Shown here piece by piece: positions 26,526-32,901 of a DNA stretch of 33,996 nt; position 1 is the first letter of the stretch, and each line of letters starts with the position of its first letter. Origin of the DNA: DASXMX01 sp036794395 (GTDB lineage Bacteria > Planctomycetota > Phycisphaerae > Tepidisphaerales > Tepidisphaeraceae); the NCBI GenBank assembly GCA_036794395.1, contig DAIRGS010000044.1:1-33996 (forward strand), in the 5' to 3' direction. Under the pieces are notes generated by a model. It made no database searches and was not told the origin of the DNA. It was given only the letters and a program-made list of their open reading frames with translations. A program made the translations under genes and the position numbers.

Positions 26526-27716
26526 ATGCCGATAACTTCAAATGTGCAGATCGAGCAAGTCGTTCAATGCGTCAGAACGGTCGTGGGCCAGACCTATCGG
26601 GACGTGTTACTCCACCAGCCGCTGTTTGCCGGCAACGAATCGCGGTACGTCCAGCAATGTATCGACACGGGTTGGGTATCGTCAGCGGGTAGCTTTGTAA
26701 CCGAATTTGAACGGCAACTTTGTCATCTGACCGGAGCCGCCCATGTCATCGCGGTGGTTAATGGCACTGCGGCCCTGCACGTGGCGCTTCTGCTGGCCGG
26801 GGTTGAGCGGGACAGCGAAGTGTTGATGCCCTCACTTACCTTTGTGGCCACGGCCAATTCCGCGGCGTATTGCGGAGCCGTGCCGCACTTCTGCGATGTC
26901 AGCCGTTTAACCCTTGGCCTCGATCCAAAGCGTCTGGCAGAGCATCTCGACACCGTTGTCGAACGCCGCGAATCGGGATGTTTCAATCGACTTACGGGCC
27001 GTCGCATCTCCGCAGTCGTACCGATGCATACATTTGGGCATCCGGTGGAGCTGACTGAGCTGATGGAGTTGGCTCAAAGGTGGCAAATCCCTGTCATCGA
27101 AGATGCCGCCGAGTCTCTGGGCTCTTATTACCGCAATAAACACACCGGCACCTTCGGCCTGCTCGGCGTGTTAAGCTTCAACGGCAACAAGATCGTCAGC
27201 ACAGGCGCCGGTGGCGCCATTCTGACCAACGACCCAACACTCGCCTCGCGCGCTCGCCACATCACCACAACTGCGAAAGTTCCGCATCCATGGGAATACG
27301 TTCATGATGAGGTTGGCTTCAATTACCGTATGCCCAACCTGAATGCCGCACTGGGCTGTGCGCAACTGGAACGACTATCAGGATTTGTCGATCGAAAACG
27401 CCGGCTTGCCAAGAAGTATCAAGATGCGTTTGCAGGGTTCGACGGCGTAAGCGTTTTTGCCGAACCACCTGATTGCCAGAGCAATTACTGGCTCAACGCG
27501 CTGTTACTGAACGAGCCGGACCTTGTGCTCCGCGACCAGCTATTGGAAGCACTGAATGAGGCCAAGCTTCAGTCGCGGCCCATTTGGAAACCGATGCATC
27601 AATTGCCGATGTACCGAAACTGTCCGAGGATGGATTTGGGTGTGACCGAAAATCTCGCGCAGCGCATCGTTAACGTGCCCAGCAGCGCGGGGCTAATGAG
27701 TTCGGACGAGAAATGA
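26526..27716 (+). CDS. LegC-family PLP-dependent sugar aminotransferase
   Basis: DegT/DnrJ/EryC1/StrS aminotransferase, 396 residues, of the LegC subgroup. It would transaminate a 4-keto nucleotide sugar to a 4-amino sugar in bacillosamine, legionaminate or related synthesis. The N-terminal FAGNESRYVQQCIDTGWVSSAG, VVNGTAALHVALLLAGV, PMHTFGHPVEL and EDAAESLGSYY are subgroup hallmarks. The PLP-binding Lys is in SFNGNKIVSTGAGG, and VPHPWEYVHDEVGFNYRMPNLNAALGCAQL completes the active site. The ATG at 26526 gives the usual length; the frame upstream to 26370 looks non-coding. Its substrate could come from the 4,6-dehydratase at 1338. The stop overlaps the next start as ATGA. Confidence 0.9.
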   Translation: MPITSNVQIEQVVQCVRTVVGQTYRDVLLHQPLFAGNESRYVQQCIDTGWVSSAGSFVTEFERQLCHLTGAAHVIAVVNGTAALHVALLLAGVERDSEVLMPSLTFVATANSAAYCGAVPHFCDVSRLTLGLDPKRLAEHLDTVVERRESGCFNRLTGRRISAVVPMHTFGHPVELTELMELAQRWQIPVIEDAAESLGSYYRNKHTGTFGLLGVLSFNGNKIVSTGAGGAILTNDPTLASRARHITTTAKVPHPWEYVHDEVGFNYRMPNLNAALGCAQLERLSGFVDRKRRLAKKYQDAFAGFDGVSVFAEPPDCQSNYWLNALLLNEPDLVLRDQLLEALNEAKLQSRPIWKPMHQLPMYRNCPRMDLGVTENLAQRIVNVPSSAGLMSSDEK

Positions 27717-28729
27717 AGAAACAGTTCACGATTATGCTCTCTGCAGCAGGACGTCGTGTGGCGCTGCTGCGAATTCTGCGGCAAAGCGCCGCCGACGCCG
27801 GCTTCGAGCCGCGAATCCTCTCCACCGACGTCACCGAAATGAGTGCGGCGTTTCATCTGGGCGATATCAAGCGCCTCGTTCCGCGATACCGCGAGCCTGG
27901 CTGCCTCGATTATCTCGTGTCGATGTGCAAAGAGCTGAGCGTCGACCTTGTCGTGCCGACGATCGATCCCGAACTGCCCTTCTACGCCGAGCATCGCCGG
28001 CGATTCGCCGATGTCGGCACGACAGTGATGATCTCATCACCCGAAACAATCCAAATCTGCAATAACAAGCAGGCCACTCACGACTGGCTGACACGAAGCG
28101 GCCTGCCAACCGTGAAGCAATTGGACGCCGCCCGGCTCCTGGCTGGAGACGCAAATTGGACATATCCGATCTTTGTTAAACCGCGCGGCGGCAGCGCGTC
28201 GATCGGGGCAAGGGTCGTTCACAACGTCGAGGAGCTGCGTGTAGCCACGGCAGGCGCTGATTACATTGCGCAGGAAATCGCGGCCGGACAGGAATACACC
28301 GTTGACCTCTTCATCGATCGGACTGGCCACTGCCGCTGCGCCGTTCCCCGCATGCGCATCGAAACCCGAGCCGGCGAGGTCAGCAAAGGAATGACCGCTC
28401 GCTGTGCCCCTGTTCAAGAGCTCGCCAGGCGCGTCGGCGAAGCGCTGCCTGGCGCGTGGGGTGTAATCAATACGCAAATATTCTACGACGCCGCGACGGG
28501 TCAACTCAACGTGATCGAGATCAACCCACGTTTTGGCGGCGGTTATCCGCTGAGCCACCAGGCCGGGGCGAGGATGGCACGATGGGTCATCGAAGAAATC
28601 GCGGGGCTGCCGCTCACCGCAACCGACGACCAATGGGAAGACGGCCTGACGATGCTTCGGTTTGATGATGCCGTGTTCGTCCGCCGCGATCAGCTTGCCG
28701 AACCATCGCCGCCAGCCCGGAGCAAATAA
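27713..28729 (+). CDS. ATP-grasp ligase (carbamoyl-phosphate-synthase-like)
   Basis: ATP-grasp enzyme of 338 residues related to the large subunit of carbamoyl phosphate synthase. N-terminal pre-grasp domain: TIMLSAAGRRVALLRILRQ. The central grasp has NNKQATHDWLTRSGLPT, YPIFVKPRGGSASIGARVVHN (ATP-binding Lys and Gly-rich loop) and YIAQEIAAGQEYTVDLFID. The metal-binding end has LNVIEINPRFGGGYPLSHQAG. Such stand-alone proteins join a carboxylate or carbamate to an amine and occur in glycan loci near LegC-type aminotransferases; they might acylate or carbamoylate the amino-sugar. The substrate is not known. The start overlaps the aminotransferase by ATGA, and the stop TAA touches the likely HAD start. 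Confidence 0.85.
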   Translation: MKKQFTIMLSAAGRRVALLRILRQSAADAGFEPRILSTDVTEMSAAFHLGDIKRLVPRYREPGCLDYLVSMCKELSVDLVVPTIDPELPFYAEHRRRFADVGTTVMISSPETIQICNNKQATHDWLTRSGLPTVKQLDAARLLAGDANWTYPIFVKPRGGSASIGARVVHNVEELRVATAGADYIAQEIAAGQEYTVDLFIDRTGHCRCAVPRMRIETRAGEVSKGMTARCAPVQELARRVGEALPGAWGVINTQIFYDAATGQLNVIEINPRFGGGYPLSHQAGARMARWVIEEIAGLPLTATDDQWEDGLTMLRFDDAVFVRRDQLAEPSPPARSK

Positions 28730-29436
28730 TCGCACGCCGATCGCTCATCCTCTTTGATGTGGACGGAACGCTCCTCTTGAGTGGCGGCGCGACCACCCGC
28801 TGCATCTGGCGGGCGGCAGAGGCGACCTTTGGGCGGACGCTGGAACGCTGCCCGCTCACCGCCGGCCTGCTTGATCCGCAATTGTTTCTCAGCATCGCAT
28901 CCCACTGCCGCATCGATAACGCCACGGAATTCCTCGCGCGATACAAGGCGACCTATCTCGCGGAGCTGGAAGCTGAGCTGTCACGAACGCGCGATCGAGT
29001 TCGGGTCATGCCGGGAATTATTGAGTTGCTCGAACAATTGGAGAAATCGACCGAAGTCGTCGCAGGGCTGCTTACCGGAAATTTCAAAGACGCCACTCTG
29101 CTCAAGCTTCGCGTTGCCGGGCTCGATCGGTTTGGTTTTCCCGTCAGTGCCTTTGCCGAAGATGGCACCACGCGCGATGATCTGGTCGACGCGGCGATAA
29201 AGCACTTCGCCCAATCAAAGGGCGAAACGATCAGTCCATCCCAAATCATCATCGTCGGCGACACCCCGCGCGATATTTCAACCGCGCGTGCGACCGGGTG
29301 CAAAGTGCTGGCCGTGGCCACTGGAAGCTATTCGCTTGAACAGCTGCGCGCGGAGCATCCGGACGTGTTGGTGAAGGATCTTCTCGACCCGCGCCGGCTT
29401 TACGACCTGATCAGCCGCCTCGGCTCGGCCGACTGA
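28729..29436 (+). CDS. HAD-superfamily phosphatase, probable non-canonical start codon
   Basis: HAD hydrolase of about 235 residues, phosphoglycolate-phosphatase-like. Motif I is LILFDVDGTLL, motif II is GLLTGN, the motif III Lys is in DLVDAAIKHF, and motif IV is IIVGDTPRDISTA. Motif I lies upstream of the only canonical in-frame start (GTG at 28759), which would delete the nucleophile Asp. Upstream to the in-frame stop at 28666 there is no ATG, GTG or TTG. The best site is ATC at 28729 (or ATA at 28726), overlapping the ATP-grasp stop TAA, with GGAG at 28719-28722 at a 6-nt spacing. The alternatives are a sequence error or a downstream start yielding an inactive protein. It likely dephosphorylates a sugar-phosphate or similar intermediate of the aminotransferase/ATP-grasp pathway. 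Confidence 0.85.
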   Translation: MARRSLILFDVDGTLLLSGGATTRCIWRAAEATFGRTLERCPLTAGLLDPQLFLSIASHCRIDNATEFLARYKATYLAELEAELSRTRDRVRVMPGIIELLEQLEKSTEVVAGLLTGNFKDATLLKLRVAGLDRFGFPVSAFAEDGTTRDDLVDAAIKHFAQSKGETISPSQIIIVGDTPRDISTARATGCKVLAVATGSYSLEQLRAEHPDVLVKDLLDPRRLYDLISRLGSAD

Positions 29437-29437
29437 C

Positions 29438-29644
29438 TCATTTGGCCGGCTGGGTTGTGGGCGGTAGCTCGGCGGCCGTGCCGGCGTCCATGCTGTTCCC
29501 CGCTTGGGCCGCACGCTGCGTGCCCCACGATCCCTTGTCGTTCCATACGGTCGGCGGGGCATCATCGGCGCTGGAATGGCATCCGACATTGGCCAAGCCC
29601 ATCAGGGAAATCGGGGCCAGGGTGTAAATCATCAGGCGTCGCAT
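29438..29644 (-). CDS. small predicted lipoprotein
   Basis: Sixty-eight residues with a lipoprotein signal: MRRLMIYTLAPISLMGLANV then GC at the lipobox (N-V-G-C). After processing, about 46 residues remain, polar with a Pro/Thr-rich C-terminus (ELPPTTQPAK). The start at 29644 is well supported by AAGGAG 7 nt upstream, and the longer frame to 29692 is unnecessary. The gene converges on the HAD gene with one base between the stop codons. I recognise no family; function unknown, location probably inner or outer membrane surface. Confidence 0.7.
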   Translation of the reverse strand: MRRLMIYTLAPISLMGLANVGCHSSADDAPPTVWNDKGSWGTQRAAQAGNSMDAGTAAELPPTTQPAK

Positions 29645-29703
29645 CACAAACTCCTTCGATCGGCCCCCAATTCGCATCTCCCCATTATGCAAACCACAGG
29701 CCC

Positions 29704-29722
29704 AAAACCCCTAATTCGGGGT
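29704..29722 (-). terminator. short hairpin with T-run, possible ancestral tRNA-Leu terminator
   Basis: On the minus strand ACCCC-GAATTA-GGGGT forms a 5-bp stem directly followed by TTTT. It lies 15 nt beyond the distal tRNA-Leu fragment. Since elements inserting in a tRNA 3' end push the original downstream flank away, this could be the terminator that once followed the tRNA. The stem is short, so confidence is low. Confidence 0.35.
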
Positions 29723-29737
29723 CGGAAGTACACAATC

Positions 29738-29788
29738 CATGCGGTGGGAATCGAACCCGCACGACCTTTCGGTCAACGGATTTTAAGC
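29738..29788 (-). repeat. tRNA-Leu 3'-fragment direct repeat, copy A (distal att remnant)
   Basis: A 51-nt copy of the 3' half of tRNA-Leu (anticodon loop through acceptor end), 48/51 identical to 32745-32795. One mismatch breaks a T-stem pair and two alter the acceptor, so it is not a tRNA. Just past the anticodon-loop end it reads CCC, as copy B does, where the intact tRNA reads TCC. It marks the outer end of the tandem insertion. Confidence 0.85.
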
Positions 29789-29835
29789 CCACGTACTTTC
29801 CGTCGATTTCCCGAGAAAACCCAATACTGCCCGAC

Positions 29836-29861
29836 TTTGCGGGGCGCGAAGTGGGGCGCTT
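29836..29861. repeat. 26-nt motif shared with 32610-32635
   Basis: The 26 bases here match those at 32610-32635 at 22 positions, around a core GGGGCGC-AAGT-GGGCGCT. Both lie within about 150 bp of a tRNA-Leu copy. In one minus-strand frame both would read AP[HY]FAP[RH]K. It could be an integrase tail remnant or an arm-type site; neither is proven. Confidence 0.4.
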
Positions 29862-29885
29862 CATTCCGGCAGGTCTGCACGATTC

Positions 29886-30755
29886 CTAAAGAACACCTGC
29901 CGCGCCGGCGACGGTCAACGAGTACCCAAAGCGGTCGGTGACTCTATCTGCCAACTCTTGCGGGACGAAGAGCGTGTTGTTTGCCGCGTGAAGTTCTGTT
30001 AGCAATGCTGCTATCCTGTTGCCGATGCGGGTGTTAGTGTTTGTTGCCGCATCAAGCAAGAACCGCTTCACAAATCGCAAATCCGAAAGGTTTGGCTGCA
30101 AAACTCTCTCTGCCTGAACCGCCCCCTTTCCCTCCAAAAGCAGCCGTAATTTGCCACTGTCCGAGCCGGTGAGAAAGCCGACGTTGTGCGCGATGTTGTG
30201 GCGTACCTGCCAGAGAATTGCCAGTGTATTTGCCCGTTCCCGTTCACCCGCCGGCGCCTGGTTCCTGAGAGGGAATAGGTTTTCCCACCCTTGCTCTGCG
30301 AATGGCGACTTGAGCAGTTTCTTAAACCTTTCGTTGATCGACTTGTTGCTTAGCCACGTCTCTGACTCGCACATGGCCTTGCCCACTGATTTATCCAAAG
30401 CGAATTGGATGGCTAGAGCGCCACCCGTCAGCTTGAACTCTTCAAAACGGTCGTCATTGACGAATTGAACCAAGCCATCCACGCAGACAATGGCAATTTC
30501 TTTCAGGAACCGTTCGAAGGCTTGAATGAGATTGCCTAACGCCATCCGCCTCAAATGCGACATGTGTCGCTCGTACACGACAGGGTACATCGTTCCCAGC
30601 GGCAAGTGGTCGTCGATGTACTTGATCAGTGCCAACGTCTCGTTGGCCGAGTGTTCGAAATGGTCAATTGGCCGGTCGGATTCAGCGGGGGGTGGCCCCA
30701 CATGCGTCAGGAGATCACGTACCTTCTGGTGGAGGTCAATGGGTGGTCGTGGCAT
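29886..30755 (-). CDS. HEPN-domain-like protein (RHNIAH motif), possible RNase toxin
   Basis: A 289-residue, largely helical protein of unrecognised full-length family. The key feature is QVRHNIAHN: Arg185-x4-His190 with a polar residue after Arg. This is the R-x4-6-H signature of HEPN nucleases in toxin-antitoxin, abortive-infection and CRISPR-associated proteins. The surroundings also suit a HEPN four-helix bundle: a helix at ~60-95 (RMALGNLIQAFERFLKEIAIV) and one ending at the motif. It lies 25 bp downstream of a small acidic gene on the same strand, inside a tRNA-bounded insertion. HEPN motifs can also occur in inactive RNA-binding proteins, so nuclease activity is inference. Confidence 0.65.
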   Translation of the reverse strand: MPRPPIDLHQKVRDLLTHVGPPPAESDRPIDHFEHSANETLALIKYIDDHLPLGTMYPVVYERHMSHLRRMALGNLIQAFERFLKEIAIVCVDGLVQFVNDDRFEEFKLTGGALAIQFALDKSVGKAMCESETWLSNKSINERFKKLLKSPFAEQGWENLFPLRNQAPAGERERANTLAILWQVRHNIAHNVGFLTGSDSGKLRLLLEGKGAVQAERVLQPNLSDLRFVKRFLLDAATNTNTRIGNRIAALLTELHAANNTLFVPQELADRVTDRFGYSLTVAGAAGVL

Positions 30756-30780
30756 GTCCGCGCCCGCGTCGTGCGTCCTC

Positions 30781-31149
30781 TTAAGCTCGGGAATTCTCAG
30801 ATGCTTCGCGGTCTTCGGCCAGCAGCCACGGGATGTCTGATCCCTGCCATTGCATCACGAACGTCCTGTTGCCGTACCTATTTTCTCGATCCGCGAGCCG
30901 CTCGACGTCGGGGCTAGAGATAGGTTCGCCGTGCGCCCGTGACCCACGCGCCCGGTCTAAGACTAGCAGAGGTTGGTGTCGTTCCCGCATCACCGCTGCC
31001 AGTTCGTCATTGGGACATGGGAAATCAAGTTCTGCCGTCAAGGCTGGGTCGCCGTCAACGAACCACCATGTGTTGGGCTGAGCTTCGAGCCAGTCGGCCA
31101 ACTCGTCTGAACCGATGAGGAAATAAGCATGTTCGGTCAGTTCTGCCAT
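30781..31149 (-). CDS. small acidic hypothetical protein upstream of the HEPN-like gene
   Basis: 122 residues, acidic, no membrane segment. The ATG at 31149 is preceded by a perfect GGAGG at 4 nt; the longer frame from 31185 is not needed. Visible features: SDELADWLEAQPNTWWFVDGDP near the N-terminus, a central PLLVLDRARGSRAHGEPISSPD and a C-terminal Trp-containing stretch. I do not recognise a family; it lacks the GSxxRG nucleotidyltransferase motif of MNT antitoxins. Its position as first gene before a HEPN-like protein makes an antitoxin or regulator role possible but unproven. Confidence 0.6.
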   Translation of the reverse strand: MAELTEHAYFLIGSDELADWLEAQPNTWWFVDGDPALTAELDFPCPNDELAAVMRERHQPLLVLDRARGSRAHGEPISSPDVERLADRENRYGNRTFVMQWQGSDIPWLLAEDREASENSRA

Positions 31150-31254
31150 GCAGCCTCCAGTTGATCGCGGAGTGTCCCTCAGCACGGTCGCGTCATGGTG
31201 ACATTGTAGTACATCTTCTACTCAAATCGACCGAATCCTCCGCTTATCCGAACA

Positions 31255-31305
31255 CCGAGCGGTGGGAATCGAACCCACACGACCTTTCGGTCAACGGATT
31301 TTAAG
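31255..31305 (-). repeat. tRNA-Leu 3'-fragment direct repeat, copy B (att site between units)
   Basis: All 51 bases are identical to 32745-32795 of the intact tRNA-Leu, from the anticodon loop through the acceptor 3' strand; the 5' half is absent. Beyond the core it reads CCC as in copy A. It is the junction between the two insertion units. Confidence 0.92.
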
Positions 31306-31446
31306 CCCTTAGCAGCAGTTAGGGAATGCCGAGAGAAAAGGGCCACACAAAAGGCGAGTGGGACGCTCAAAGCAGCACTGACCCAGTTTCCTGAACTTTC
31401 TCGCCGTGGTCGAGTCTGCAACTGTTTTGCGATAGGGTTGTGAATC

Positions 31447-31974
31447 ATGTGGTGTTTCACAGATGCTGAGTCGGTCATGTGGTGTCGCGGAGTCGGACGT
31501 ACCGCCAATGAGATCGGAACTCGAATCGAGCAGGCGACCAACCATGCCGTGGTCGTGCCCCTTTCGGAATTCAAATGGGCGAGGCTCGTTTGGTTCAGTG
31601 GCTTCATCGCCGCGTCTATGGAACCCTTCGACAGTTGCCTCCTCTGGATAACGCAATCGGGCGTTTGGCCATCCAGTGAGAACTGGCATCTGTTTTACCG
31701 CTTACGTGAAACATACGGGGAACGGCGTCTTTTGGCCGCTGCACCCGGACAACTATTCCTCCCACACGAACTGGCGGATTTGGCGACGTTCATTGGAATG
31801 GCGCTCCTGTTTGGATGGGACTTTTACGTCGTCCCCAATCGGCCCGGCATCACCGCGTTCGTCAGCCATGATGGGTTCCTCGATTTATACGCCGACGACG
31901 AAAACGCAGCAGAAGCGATTCGACAATCGCTTTCCGATGCACACGTATCGTGCGAGGTGAGGGGCAGCGTGTAA
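31447..31974 (+). CDS. hypothetical protein of insertion unit
   Basis: 175 residues, no signal peptide or clear membrane span. Conserved-looking segments are ENWHLFYRLRETYGERRLLAAAPGQLF, LATFIGMALLFGWDFYVVP and FVSHDGFLDLYADDENAAEAIRQSL. I recall similar hypothetical proteins with an L-x-YRLR-x-x-YG and SHDE/G pattern, often single accessory genes, but no function. The first residues (MWCFTDAESVMWCRG) contain a repeated CATGTGGTGT in the DNA, and the true start may be later. Unknown function. Confidence 0.6.
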   Translation: MWCFTDAESVMWCRGVGRTANEIGTRIEQATNHAVVVPLSEFKWARLVWFSGFIAASMEPFDSCLLWITQSGVWPSSENWHLFYRLRETYGERRLLAAAPGQLFLPHELADLATFIGMALLFGWDFYVVPNRPGITAFVSHDGFLDLYADDENAAEAIRQSLSDAHVSCEVRGSV

Positions 31975-32078
31975 CTAAATAACCTCACCGGCAACGCTAG
32001 CGGCATGTGTCCTGAGTGCGGCACAACTCTGGCGACGTAATTTCGCTCCCCTCCGTCGCGGAGGGTAAGATTGGAGGG

Positions 32079-32354
32079 ATGAAGAATGACAGAGCGCCCG
32101 ATCCGTTGCCGATATACCGCGTGCGATCCCTGCTATACGAACTCTGTGTCGAATGTGGGTTCTGCCTTCCGCCACAGGAACAGTTGCGACTCGAAGAAAA
32201 ACCGCCCATGGAAATCGATTCATTTACCGACGCCGTATTCGTGGCCGAGGGAATGAATCCGTACAGCAAGCCCGCGTTACGCAAGCAGGTGCGGGAACGC
32301 GTGGCAAAGCATTTTGCGGATGCAAATTGCATTGATACTAGGACCGAATGGTAA
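32079..32354 (+). CDS. small hypothetical protein
   Basis: 91 residues beginning MKNDRAPDPLPIYRVRSLLYELCVECGFCLPPQ, with a CxxCGxC cluster, then MEIDSFTDAVFVAEGMNPYSKPALRKQVRERVAKHFADA. The second half, a short helix-rich DAVFxAEG..P....LR..V...V...F, resembles many small accessory proteins of unknown role. GGAGG lies immediately before the chosen ATG and another GGAGG ~13 nt upstream; the frame is open to 32016. The stop overlaps the start of a tiny membrane protein gene. Confidence 0.6.
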   Translation: MKNDRAPDPLPIYRVRSLLYELCVECGFCLPPQEQLRLEEKPPMEIDSFTDAVFVAEGMNPYSKPALRKQVRERVAKHFADANCIDTRTEW

Positions 32355-32464
32355 GATTGGGGATGCGTTGGATTTTCGCGATTATTGGTGGAGTAATTGC
32401 GCTTGCACTTTTGTATATCTGGCTCATGGGACGCGGGATCATCTCGAACCCACTCGACCCGTAG
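32348..32464 (+). CDS. 38-residue single-span membrane protein
   Basis: Tiny ORF starting ATG at 32348 (a second ATG at 32363) and overlapping the upstream gene's stop by 7 bp. It encodes MVRLGMRWIFAIIGGVIALALLYIWLMG and ends with a short polar tail (RGIISNPLDP). Residues ~8-27 make one strong transmembrane helix preceded by Arg, with the tail likely outside. The overlap suggests translational coupling with the 91-residue protein. Function unknown; in size and topology it is like type I toxins or small membrane effectors. Confidence 0.5.
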   Translation: MVRLGMRWIFAIIGGVIALALLYIWLMGRGIISNPLDP

Positions 32465-32743
32465 ACTCGTGCGCGCGGAACTCAAAATATCGGAGCAGTT
32501 ACTTCTTCGTAAACCGAAGCTTGTCTCCCGTGCAAAACTCGTTGTCACAAGTCAGCAAGGTCCGCGTGCCCAATCCTTCGTTACGTCGCATCTGCTTGTC
32601 GTTGGGGATTTTGTGGGGCGCAAAGTAGGGCGCTCCAACTGCTAACTAGCGCACCAAATGTACCACGTTGAGGTTCTCCAAACCCTTCCGGTTGGGATGA
32701 AGAAATCGGGGGGAATTGTGGGAAAACGGGTTTTCGGCAGTAA
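32465..32743. other. non-coding stretch between small membrane gene and tRNA-Leu
   Basis: I see no supportable gene here. It contains the 26-nt motif at 32610-32635 that is shared with 29836-29861. An imperfect GAAAA/TTTTC hairpin at about 32720-32738, just past the tRNA 3' end, could stop tRNA transcription. This is the region where the right end of an integrated element would lie. Confidence 0.4.
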
Positions 32744-32826
32744 TCCGAGCGGTGGGAATCGAACCCACACGACCTTTCGGTCAACGGATTTTAAGTCCGT
32801 AGCGTCTGCCGTTCCGCCACGCCCGG
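32744..32826 (-). tRNA. tRNA-Leu (UAA)
   Basis: Intact class II tRNA of 83 nt. The acceptor strands CCGGGCG and CGCTCGG pair over 7 bp with one G-T, and the discriminator is A. The anticodon stem ACGGA/TCCGT encloses loop CTTAAAA (anticodon UAA). The long variable arm GACC-GAAA-GGTC and T-arm GTGGG-TTCGATT-CCCAC are complete. CCA is not encoded. Its 3' half is repeated twice downstream as integration scars. Confidence 0.95.
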
Positions 32827-32901
32827 TTGAGTGAATCGTATCGTGGTTTGGGGGAGTTCGCCATGCGGGTTCTGGGAGTTAGGGGACGTGTATCGGGGAA
32901 T

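Larger units (their letters stand above)
29738..31305. mobile_element. distal tRNA-Leu-bounded insertion unit with HEPN-type gene pair
   Basis: A segment of about 1.5 kb between tRNA-fragment copies A and B. It holds two minus-strand genes, the small acidic protein at 30781-31149 and the HEPN-like protein at 29886-30755, and no integrase, transposase or relaxase. The bounding direct repeats are what site-specific recombination at a tRNA 3' end leaves behind. Either the integrase has been lost or the unit was mobilised in trans. Boundaries are set to the repeats. Confidence 0.65.
31255..32795. mobile_element. proximal tRNA-Leu-bounded insertion unit
   Basis: A segment of about 1.5 kb between copy B and the tRNA gene itself. 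Its genes all lie on the plus strand: a 175-residue protein, a 91-residue protein and a 38-residue membrane protein, the last two overlapping. No recombinase gene is visible. Since the bounding repeat is still identical over 51 nt, this unit probably arrived later than the distal one, whose outer repeat has drifted. Confidence 0.65.

Noticed and set aside
29738..31305. The two partial tRNA-Leu copies as possible functional tRNA genes
   Set aside because: Both lack the 5' half (acceptor 5' strand, D arm, half the anticodon stem), and copy A also has a T-stem mismatch.
31309..31689. Minus-strand open frame at the left end of the proximal insertion unit as an integrase remnant
   Set aside because: I could not recognise catalytic Arg/His/Tyr motifs of a tyrosine recombinase; it overlaps the better-supported plus-strand gene.
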